Source: a virus. From it: a stretch of DNA of 47,449 nucleotides. Positions 13,553-18,957 of the stretch are shown piece by piece. A model generated the notes under the pieces. That model made no database searches, was not told where the DNA came from, and saw only the letters and a program-made list of their open reading frames with translations. Within the stretch, counting starts at the first letter, position 1. Each line of letters begins with the position of its first letter. The stretch lies in IMG/VR virus record IMGVR_UViG_3300009610_000037, positions 1 to 47,449 of that record. The stretch is one strand, 5' to 3'. The position numbers and the translations under genes are program-made.

Positions 13553-13948
13553 TTGAACAAGCACCCCCACTCACCGACCTACAGCGACACTCCGACTTAC
13601 TACACATCGGGATACTCCGGCGATGAGTGGCGCACCGATGCTCTCAGTGCGGTTGACTGGCTCGGCAACACCTTCAAGTTGGGCGATAGGGTCATGTACT
13701 GCATCGGTGCAGGACGAGGGCAGATGATGGCTCTTGGCACGGTCAAGCAGATTCGTACCAAGAATGTCGTGTTTTATAGCTATGATTCGTCTAAGGGTCG
13801 ATACCAGGTTCCTGGCGTCGAGGTAGAAGTCCAGGTTCTCACCGAGAAGACCAGCGGTAATTGGAATAATGGAGAGCGCACTAAGCCGGCGTGGGTGAAC
13901 CCCATGAACGTCACCGCGTTGGAAAACATTAACAACCCCCCGACCTAG
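13553..13948 (+). CDS. hypothetical protein with SH3-like core
   Basis: 131 residues from TTG 13553, supported by GGAGGGG 6 nt upstream. The N-terminus is polar (Ser/Thr/Tyr/Pro-rich). The core FKLGDRVMYCIGAGRGQMMALGTVKQI is beta-rich like a small KOW/SH3-type barrel. The end is basic/Trp-containing. Unknown role. Confidence 0.8.
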   Translation: MNKHPHSPTYSDTPTYYTSGYSGDEWRTDALSAVDWLGNTFKLGDRVMYCIGAGRGQMMALGTVKQIRTKNVVFYSYDSSKGRYQVPGVEVEVQVLTEKTSGNWNNGERTKPAWVNPMNVTALENINNPPT

Positions 13949-13957
13949 GAGAAAACG

Positions 13958-14371
13958 TTGCTTGACCAACTGTTCAGCTACGACCCGAGCACCATCTCGC
14001 CGAAGCACCGGGAGCACATGGCTAGGGTCACTCAAGCTCGTGTCGAGTACCTCAAGGCTGCGATCGAAGTTGCTGAGCTTCGTGCCCGTGCCTGGGCTGG
14101 CGAGGCTGGTCTTACCGAGGTGATCGATCTGAAGGGTTCTGACCTAACCAAGTTTCGAGTGGACTACACGGAGAAGCTTTTGCCGTTCCTCCAAGAGGTC
14201 GTGAACTTGGACGCACTCAAGAGCTTGCTGCCGATGATGGCTCTCGGCGTGCTCAACACGTTCAAGGTTCCGCTTCCAGTCATCGGAGAGGCGATTGGTC
14301 TTGATGTCGACAGCATCAAGATGATGGGGGAATCGATCAAGGAATTGATTGACGAGGTTAAGAACACCTAG
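13958..14371 (+). CDS. hypothetical helical protein
   Basis: 137 residues, TTG start with AGGAGAAAA upstream; this is the second consecutive TTG start. The protein is mainly helical (VTQARVEYLKAAIEVAELRARAWAGEA, then KLLPFLQEVVNLDALKSLLPMMALGVLN) and ends acidic. Amphipathic helices in the second half could touch a membrane, but no clear span exists. Followed by a hairpin at 14378-14399. Confidence 0.8.
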   Translation: MLDQLFSYDPSTISPKHREHMARVTQARVEYLKAAIEVAELRARAWAGEAGLTEVIDLKGSDLTKFRVDYTEKLLPFLQEVVNLDALKSLLPMMALGVLNTFKVPLPVIGEAIGLDVDSIKMMGESIKELIDEVKNT

Positions 14372-14377
14372 TTGACC

Positions 14378-14399
14378 CCATTACCTCGATAGGTGATGG
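14378..14399 (+). terminator. hairpin, probable weak terminator
   Basis: CCATTACCT and AGGTGATGG pair over 9 bp (one G-U) around a CGAT loop, 6 bp after the stop codon at 14371. No T tract. Confidence 0.5.
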
Positions 14400-14432
14400 C
14401 TTGCTAGACCCCACCCAGTTGATGATGGCGGG

Positions 14433-15266
14433 GTGGCATGCACAGAGGTCATGTCTGAAGGAAGCATGACTGTAATCCCTGCATCGGAAGAGACCAATAT
14501 GTTAGGAACCAAGTACGTCGGCAGACACCGAGTGCTTGAAGAGAAGACCGCCATCACTCACCAGGTGGTGAAGAGCAGGTGGGCGCGCCGGACCTTGGTG
14601 CCGTTCTCAGTGTTCACGGCAGTTATTTTTGGATTTAGCTCTACTGCTTTTGCAAGCTCCATTCAGGTCAGGTCGGGAGACACCTTCTCCGGCCTCGTCG
14701 CAAGGCAGTGCGGGACGAGCAACTGGCAGGGCGTGTCCTTCCCTGGCCGGGATAAAAACATGATCTACGCGGGCGAGACAATCGATATCACGTGCGCTGG
14801 ATCAGCACCGAAAACTTCAACAGCACCGGCTCCTGCGGTCGCACCTCAGTCGTCGAGCGGCTGGTACAGCCCTCTCGCTGCGTACGGCAACGGCTCCTGC
14901 AATTTCTGGGAGTGGCGACAGACCAAGAGCGGTGGCTACAACCATCGAGGTGAGGACTTCGCGTTTGGAGCTTGGACTCCGATCCGTGCGATTGCCTCTG
15001 GACAGGCCACGGCCAACTGGGGGTCTGGTACGGGCAACCAGGTGGTGATTAGGCACTCCAACGGTGCTGCGACGGTTTACATGCACATGGTCCAGAGGGG
15101 TGTTTCTGGCTGGGTGCATGGTGGCCAGGTTATCGGTTACGTCGGAAGCACGGGCGACTCGTCTGGTCCGCACCTGCATTTCGAGGTTCATCCCTGGGGC
15201 TACGGCAACGGGGTCATCAGCCCAACCAAGTGGATGGCTGACCGAGGCGTCCGCATCGGGTGCTGA
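14433..15266 (+). CDS. secreted LysM-M23 peptidase, probable cell-wall hydrolase
   Basis: Up to 277 residues. A basic N-terminus (about 1-53) precedes a signal segment (TLVPFSVFTAVIFGFSSTAFAS). LysM follows (IQVRSGDTFSGLV), a peptidoglycan-binding fold. A Pro/Ser/Ala linker leads to an M23 peptidase domain with HRGEDFAFG (zinc His and Asp) and the HLHFEVH (catalytic/zinc His pair). It would cleave cross-links of the peptidoglycan from outside the membrane after export. Start uncertain: GTG 14433, ATG 14451, 14466 and 14499 are all in frame; 14499 has GAAGAG upstream. Candidate endolysin or wall-remodelling enzyme; no holin is adjacent, and the signal allows export without one. Confidence 0.9.
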   Translation: MACTEVMSEGSMTVIPASEETNMLGTKYVGRHRVLEEKTAITHQVVKSRWARRTLVPFSVFTAVIFGFSSTAFASSIQVRSGDTFSGLVARQCGTSNWQGVSFPGRDKNMIYAGETIDITCAGSAPKTSTAPAPAVAPQSSSGWYSPLAAYGNGSCNFWEWRQTKSGGYNHRGEDFAFGAWTPIRAIASGQATANWGSGTGNQVVIRHSNGAATVYMHMVQRGVSGWVHGGQVIGYVGSTGDSSGPHLHFEVHPWGYGNGVISPTKWMADRGVRIGC

Positions 15267-15279
15267 GATAGTTTGACCT

Positions 15280-15318
15280 AGAGGCCCTTGTTCGTTATAG
15301 ATGTGGACAGGGGCCTCT
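15280..15318 (+). terminator. hairpin terminator
   Basis: AGAGGCCCTTGT (15280-15291) pairs with ACAGGGGCCTCT (15307-15318), one G-U, around a 15-nt loop, 14 bp after the peptidase stop. The 3' arm overlaps the -35 region of the next promoter. Confidence 0.7.
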
Positions 15319-15332
15319 TCGTGAGATAAGGT
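15304..15332 (+). promoter_or_regulatory. possible promoter giving a leaderless mRNA
   Basis: TGGACA (15304-15309), 17-nt spacer, TAAGGT (15327-15332). The GTG start of the metallophosphoesterase is 6 nt downstream and has no ribosome site, as at 3775. Confidence 0.5.
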
Positions 15333-15338
15333 AAGTCT

Positions 15339-15980
15339 GTGACAACGTACTTCACGAGCGATCTTCACATCGGTCATCGCCTGGTGTCCGGCATACGAGG
15401 GTTCTGGCGAACAGAAGGTGAGGATCAGGTCGCCGACGTTGAGGCGCACACTGACGCGCTCATAAAGTCGTGGTCCGTGATCAAACCAGACGACATTGTG
15501 TGGATTCTGGGTGACATCTGCGTTACCGAGCGGACTTGGCTTGGTGCCCTGTGGATAATCGGCAAGCTCCCTGGACGCAAGCGCCTGATCTGTGGCAACC
15601 ACGATCCGGTGTCCTCTATTCACCGCGAGGCGTGGAAGCACCAGAAGGCTGCCTTAGAGGTCTTCGAGACCGTGCAGGACTTTGCCAGGACTAGGCTGGG
15701 TGGCAGGAACGTTCTGCTTTCTCACTATCCGTACAGTGGAGCCGGATCTGAGGGTCTGACCGATCATGGTCAGCCCAGGAGCGTCGAACGGTACACCGAG
15801 TTCAGGTTGACCGACTGTGGCACTCCGTTGCTCCATGGACACACTCATGGATCAGAGAAGCGCCACTTTAGTGACGCCGGAACTCCTCAGGTTCATATTG
15901 GTCTGGACGCCTGGGGCATGAAGCTGGTCTCGCAGTATGAAGTAGAGAAGCTTCTTTATAGTCCAGAAGGAGACCGATGA
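15339..15980 (+). CDS. calcineurin-like metallophosphoesterase
   Basis: 213 residues with the full motif set: DLHIGH (D8, H10), LGDIC near 60, GNHDP near 87, LSHYP near 130, and HGHTHG near 167. These bind two metal ions and hydrolyse phosphoesters such as cyclic nucleotides, nucleotides or RNA/DNA ends. Small members of this size are frequent in phages and are often annotated as nucleotide phosphatases. Substrate not readable. Likely leaderless GTG start. The next gene's ATG overlaps its stop (ATGA), with AAGGAG before it. Confidence 0.9.
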   Translation: MTTYFTSDLHIGHRLVSGIRGFWRTEGEDQVADVEAHTDALIKSWSVIKPDDIVWILGDICVTERTWLGALWIIGKLPGRKRLICGNHDPVSSIHREAWKHQKAALEVFETVQDFARTRLGGRNVLLSHYPYSGAGSEGLTDHGQPRSVERYTEFRLTDCGTPLLHGHTHGSEKRHFSDAGTPQVHIGLDAWGMKLVSQYEVEKLLYSPEGDR

Positions 15981-16051
15981 TGTGGTGGCCTGTCGTCTGG
16001 ATTCTGCTCATATGCACTTTTGTTTCCTCGATCTTCTATTGGGAGGTTTAG
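15977..16051 (+). CDS. 24-residue membrane mini-protein
   Basis: AAGGAG sits 4 nt upstream of the ATG, which overlaps the metallophosphoesterase stop by 4 nt. The peptide is one hydrophobic helix rich in Trp and Phe (WWPVVWILLICTFVSSIFYW). A strong ribosome site and coupling support it despite the length. Function unknown. Confidence 0.6.
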   Translation: MMWWPVVWILLICTFVSSIFYWEV

Positions 16052-16061
16052 GTGTTCACTG

Positions 16062-16283
16062 ATGGCGACTAACTTGACTGGCACCTTAGAGGAAAGAGTT
16101 CATGGAGCCCTTTCGGTGGCTCACACTTTTGGCGGTGTCCACGGAGTTCGTCAGAAGCAGTGGGTGATTGATCAGATGGTCCAGGCACTTACTGGTGATG
16201 GATACGAAGAGTGGGTCGACAAGTACAACGAAAGTCCGGACGGTCCGGACGCCTACATCTGGGATGGAGGGGTGTCACCATAA
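16062..16283 (+). CDS. small hypothetical protein
   Basis: 73 residues, ATG 16062; GGGAGG is 15 nt upstream, so initiation may depend on coupling. Contains RVHGALSVAHTFGGVHGVRQKQWVID and an acidic/Gly-Pro end (YNESPDGPDAYIWDGG), a layout seen in small phage proteins of unknown role. The stop TAA shares its last A with the next ATG. Confidence 0.75.
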   Translation: MATNLTGTLEERVHGALSVAHTFGGVHGVRQKQWVIDQMVQALTGDGYEEWVDKYNESPDGPDAYIWDGGVSP

Positions 16284-16501
16284 TGACCAACGATCAACAC
16301 CTGGAACTTTGGGATGAAGAGGTCACGGAGTGGATCGAGAGTCAACCCCGTCCTCTAGCTAGGTTGGGTATGTGGCTGCTCATGTTGGTTGTTAGCCTTC
16401 TTGGCATTGCGATGCTTTTGGCTCTCTTGGCTGTGATCATTTACTTCGCTGTCTTCGTTACAGGGATGGCTTTTGCTCTTTCTACTCCGGTGAGTTCTTG
16501 A
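16283..16501 (+). CDS. small membrane protein with one long or two short spans
   Basis: 72 residues. The N-terminal 25 are acidic and soluble (HLELWDEEVTEWIES). Residues 29-65 are hydrophobic (LGMWLLMLVVSLLGIAMLLALLAVIIYFAVFV), long enough for two close helices. GGAGGGG is 10 nt upstream. Could be a holin-like protein: it lies 1 kb from the peptidase gene, but this is inference from size and topology only. Confidence 0.78.
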   Translation: MTNDQHLELWDEEVTEWIESQPRPLARLGMWLLMLVVSLLGIAMLLALLAVIIYFAVFVTGMAFALSTPVSS

Positions 16502-16518
16502 CAAGGTGAGTGACGAAG

Positions 16519-16704
16519 ATGAAGTACCCCCGGCTCAAGGTAAGTAAGAGGGACGACGGGACCTGGCGCGTCCTGTTTCATAACGTCCCGGAAAAACACC
16601 AATTCACCGTTTTTCAGGCCAACACTCATAAAGTTGCTCTGAGTTATGCTCTGCGGTACGTGGCGAAGGAGCAACCGATCTACCGCGCGTTCGAGGTGGT
16701 CTGA
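16519..16704 (+). CDS. small basic hypothetical protein
   Basis: 61 residues, beta-alpha in character (YPRLKVSKRDDGTWRVLFHN, then VALSYALRYVA), with basic charge. ATG 16519 is preferred to GTG 16510 because the AAGGTGA ribosome site is too close to the GTG. Last gene before the next promoter. Unknown function. Confidence 0.72.
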   Translation: MKYPRLKVSKRDDGTWRVLFHNVPEKHQFTVFQANTHKVALSYALRYVAKEQPIYRAFEVV

Positions 16705-16727
16705 TTTGAAAAAGCTGAACTGAGGTC

Positions 16728-16755
16728 TTGCGGTCTGCTTCGGTTCTGCTAAAGT
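16728..16755 (+). promoter_or_regulatory. sigma70-type promoter (TAAAGTAG class)
   Basis: TTGCGG (16728-16733), 16-nt spacer, TAAAGT (16750-16755) in the context CTGCTAAAGTAG. The -35 is the same TTGCGG seen in the reverse promoter at 3727. Confidence 0.65.
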
Positions 16756-16776
16756 AGAGCTATCCGCCGAGAACGA

Positions 16777-16790
16777 CTCGATACGAGGAG
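16777..16790 (+). promoter_or_regulatory. leader hairpin with AUA triloop plus ribosome site
   Basis: CTCG-ATA-CGAG (16777-16787), then GAG; the ATG is at 16796. Stem bases differ from other copies but stay paired. Confidence 0.6.
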
Positions 16791-16795
16791 CAGAC

Positions 16796-17095
16796 ATGAC
16801 CGCGCAGACCGACTTCGACGCCAGCTTCTGTCCTACCCCCGAGCAGGTTGAATACGCCGCCAAGTACGCTAGCGACTTCAAGCTCGATTCGGTGTTCGTC
16901 CCGGTGAACTTCCCCGGCAAGCAGCGTGGGGTGTGGACCGAGGGCCAGCCTCGCGAGGTGGTCATGGAGGGCAACTATTTCGCCCTTTGGGTCGATCGTA
17001 ACAACGCCCTGGATGCTTTCGATCTTGGCCGTTACGGTAATGCCCTGTTCCGGGTCTACGCGAACGGACACGTTCACCTGGTGGATGAGGCATGA
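16796..17095 (+). CDS. hypothetical protein
   Basis: 99 residues, promoter-proximal. It contains CPTPEQVEYAAKYASDFKLDSVFVPV, then beta structure with YFALWVDRNNALDAFDLGRYGNALFRVYANGHVHLVD, a compact beta-rich module. Start supported by the leader hairpin and GAGGAG. Overlaps the next gene by 4 nt. No family recognised. Confidence 0.8.
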   Translation: MTAQTDFDASFCPTPEQVEYAAKYASDFKLDSVFVPVNFPGKQRGVWTEGQPREVVMEGNYFALWVDRNNALDAFDLGRYGNALFRVYANGHVHLVDEA

Positions 17096-17325
17096 AGAAG
17101 CTGAGCGACACCCTGTACGCGCAGGAGGAGGGTAGCTTTCTCTTGCACGCACATGGTCCGCAGGACACACCTTGGTGCCTGGTAGACACTGAAGTTAAGG
17201 TCCAGGATAGTTTCACCAAGTCCAGGCTGGTTGCTATGTTCGCTGACTTGGAAGATGCGCTAGCATTCGCTGAGATCAAAACTGGTACCAGTATCCCTGG
17301 ACGAAAGTGGAGTGTCTTGTTGTGA
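17092..17325 (+). CDS. small hypothetical protein
   Basis: 77 residues, ATGA overlap with the preceding gene. Beta-rich with FLLHAHGPQDTPWCLVD, then VAMFADLEDALAFAEI, resembling a small alpha/beta sandwich. Overlaps the phosphatase gene by 4 nt. Unknown role. Confidence 0.78.
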   Translation: MKKLSDTLYAQEEGSFLLHAHGPQDTPWCLVDTEVKVQDSFTKSRLVAMFADLEDALAFAEIKTGTSIPGRKWSVLL

Positions 17326-17864
17326 GCGGTTACACCGTTGATTGGCCAGATGCCGAGTATCACCAGGTCCTTCCCAATCTCTACCTCGGTGGGCATGTTT
17401 GGGAAGAGGGCGGACGATCTAAGAGTGGAAAGCATTCGACGATCTCCGAAGACAAGTCTTGGGACTATGTAGTCTCGTCCTACCTGGATGGGGACTACGA
17501 GAAGACCCTTCCTCAGTGCGACATGAGATTGGTTCTTTTCAATGATACTGAGAAGGGTTTGAGTGAGGAGATTTGGGAGAAGATCCGATCTGCTGTTGAC
17601 GAGATTGTGTCTCGTTGGCGGCGGGGACAGAAAGTTCTAGTTCGGTGTCAGGCTGGATACAACCGGTCGGGCATGTTAATGTGTCTGACTCTCATGCAGA
17701 TGGGGCTAACCGCTGAAGACGCCATCAAAACTGTTCGGAAGCGCCGTGGTCAGCACGTCTTGATCAACCGAGTGTTCGAGGGCTATGTGCGCGAGCGCGA
17801 GGTCGAATACCGCGATCAAGCCAGTCTTGCTGGAACTATGGCCATTGCTGGTGACTTGCTGTGA
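17322..17864 (+). CDS. dual-specificity-type protein tyrosine phosphatase
   Basis: 180 residues. The signature CQAGYNRSG gives the C-x5-R active site: nucleophile C109 and phosphate-binding R115. The usual His before the Cys is replaced by Arg. Upstream, LPNLYLGG is typical of dual-specificity phosphatases, and the aspartate of FNDTEKG may be the general acid. The enzyme would remove phosphate from Tyr/Ser/Thr, or from small molecules or RNA ends as some family members do. GTG start overlaps the preceding stop by 4 nt. Cytoplasmic. Confidence 0.88.
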   Translation: MSGYTVDWPDAEYHQVLPNLYLGGHVWEEGGRSKSGKHSTISEDKSWDYVVSSYLDGDYEKTLPQCDMRLVLFNDTEKGLSEEIWEKIRSAVDEIVSRWRRGQKVLVRCQAGYNRSGMLMCLTLMQMGLTAEDAIKTVRKRRGQHVLINRVFEGYVREREVEYRDQASLAGTMAIAGDLL

Positions 17865-18085
17865 GAGCTAGAATAACTACCTACGGTGGAGAGAACCACA
17901 CCATCCGGCACTGGCAGCTAGAGGTTGGTGGAGTGTTTATTGCTGATACTAGTTCTCCGCACATCCGAGATCTTTACCAGAAGATTGTTGATAGGATAAA
18001 CTGGTTTGACGAAGTAGTTAAGTTAACTCAGGGACAACCCGATACGGGAGAAGGCAATGAACTGGTACGAGGTGATGACCGTTGA
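17861..18085 (+). CDS. small hypothetical protein
   Basis: 74 residues, GTG overlapping the phosphatase stop by 4 nt. The first 55 residues look like a real beta-alpha domain (ITTYGGENHTIRHWQLEVGGVFIAD, then IRDLYQKIVDRINWFDEVV). The last 20 are encoded by the conserved leader of the next gene (18016-18056), so the C-terminus is dictated by a regulatory RNA element. Overlaps the next ORF by 29 bp. Confidence 0.68.
   Translation: MRARITTYGGENHTIRHWQLEVGGVFIADTSSPHIRDLYQKIVDRINWFDEVVKLTQGQPDTGEGNELVRGDDR
18038..18050 (+). promoter_or_regulatory. leader hairpin with AUA triloop plus ribosome site
   Basis: CCCG-ATA-CGGG (18038-18048), then AG and AAGG, with ATG at 18057. The upstream AGTTAA...TCAGGGACAAC matches the leader at about 6915-6930. 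It lies inside the 3' end of the preceding gene. Confidence 0.6.
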
Positions 18086-18173
18086 CCTGGTGAGTGGCGT
18101 TCATGTGGTCGCGCTTCTCCGCATCGGTGTCAGACGAGTTTCCGGTCGATATTACCTTTGGCCTGACGCATGA
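18057..18173 (+). CDS. 38-residue mini-protein
   Basis: ATG 7 nt after the conserved leader hairpin. The peptide is MNWYEVMTVDLVSGVHVV then LLRIGVRRVSGRYYLWPDA: short, basic, beta-prone, without membrane span. The shared leader in front, as for 6951, is the main argument that it is expressed. Function unknown. Confidence 0.6.
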   Translation: MNWYEVMTVDLVSGVHVVALLRIGVRRVSGRYYLWPDA

Positions 18174-18214
18174 GGGCTTTGACCCAGAAAACCCTGACAC
18201 CTGGAAGGACCAGA

Positions 18215-18574
18215 ATGGCGGCCAAGACCCCTACCAAGATTCGCAACCCTGAGCGCGGTAACAACAAGGCGTGGAGCAAGAGTCATAACGCACCGGTCAA
18301 GGCACTGAGCGCGGAGGCTCAGGAACGTAAGGCCAAGAAGGACGTCAAGCGCGCTCAGGTGGTTCGATACGACCGAGGGGCCTCCATCACTATGCCCAGG
18401 ATCACCTGGGGGTGGGTCGCGGAGACGATGAGTGGTCGCCTGACTCAGACCCGTAGGTTCCGCACGGTCGAGATCTACATGGCACAGGAGCGCAGGGGTC
18501 GGAAGAGCGACGATCAAACTTTCGCAATCGAGTCCAACCCGGAGGTCAAGACCTCCCGCAAGAACGGCAGGTAG
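18215..18574 (+). CDS. basic hypothetical protein
   Basis: 119 residues from ATG 18215, chosen for AAGGA 5 nt upstream. An alternative ATG at 18170 overlaps the previous stop (ATGA). Strongly basic with lysine-rich N-terminal and middle parts (KTPTKIRNPERGNNKAWSKS, AQERKAKKDVKRAQ), then a Trp-containing segment (ITWGWVAETMSGR) and a basic end. Probably binds nucleic acid; family unknown. Confidence 0.78.
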   Translation: MAAKTPTKIRNPERGNNKAWSKSHNAPVKALSAEAQERKAKKDVKRAQVVRYDRGASITMPRITWGWVAETMSGRLTQTRRFRTVEIYMAQERRGRKSDDQTFAIESNPEVKTSRKNGR

Positions 18575-18576
18575 TC

Positions 18577-18861
18577 ATGATCGACGTGCAGTACGTTAAG
18601 GCTCTTCTGGGGACCACCGTGGACAAGCTAGCCAAATTCGACTACTCGAAGTTGGTCCCGAAGTTCAGGTCCGAGAAGTATGCCTATGGTGTGGCTGGCA
18701 TTGAGTTCACTTTGCCATGGAAGAAAGAGGGCCTGGGTATCGGGGTCGGCCTGGGGGTCTTGGACTTCTGGTTTGGTTGGCCGAAGGATGATGGCCCGCT
18801 TCATTATGAGGGGTGTTTGCACGAGAAGCCTGTGAAGGTTCCGGAACCTGTCGGTAGCTGA
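18577..18861 (+). CDS. small hypothetical protein
   Basis: 94 residues, 2 bp after the previous stop. Aromatic and Gly-rich middle (YAYGVAGIEFTLPWKKEGLGIGVGLGVLDFWFGW) that may fold as beta structure rather than a membrane span, since charged residues interrupt it. Last gene before the virion module. Unknown function. Confidence 0.78.
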   Translation: MIDVQYVKALLGTTVDKLAKFDYSKLVPKFRSEKYAYGVAGIEFTLPWKKEGLGIGVGLGVLDFWFGWPKDDGPLHYEGCLHEKPVKVPEPVGS

Positions 18862-18957
18862 CCCAGAGGTCGTTGTATTTGGTGGTCGCACTGGTACGTC
18901 AGGCGATCATCAGATATGGCTCTGGTTCCTTCAGGGCCACTCCCAGGAGGAGCGACT

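Noticed and set aside
14817-15641. Reverse ORF of 274 codons
   Set aside because: It spans parts of two forward genes with clear active-site motifs and the terminator between them.
16283-16501. Firm call of holin
   Set aside because: Two hydrophobic stretches alone are not specific, and the gene is not adjacent to the peptidase.
18836-18849. 14-bp perfect palindrome AGGTTCCGGAACCT as operator
   Set aside because: It lies within the last codons of a gene (KVPEPV) and is single-copy; chance or a coding effect is as likely.
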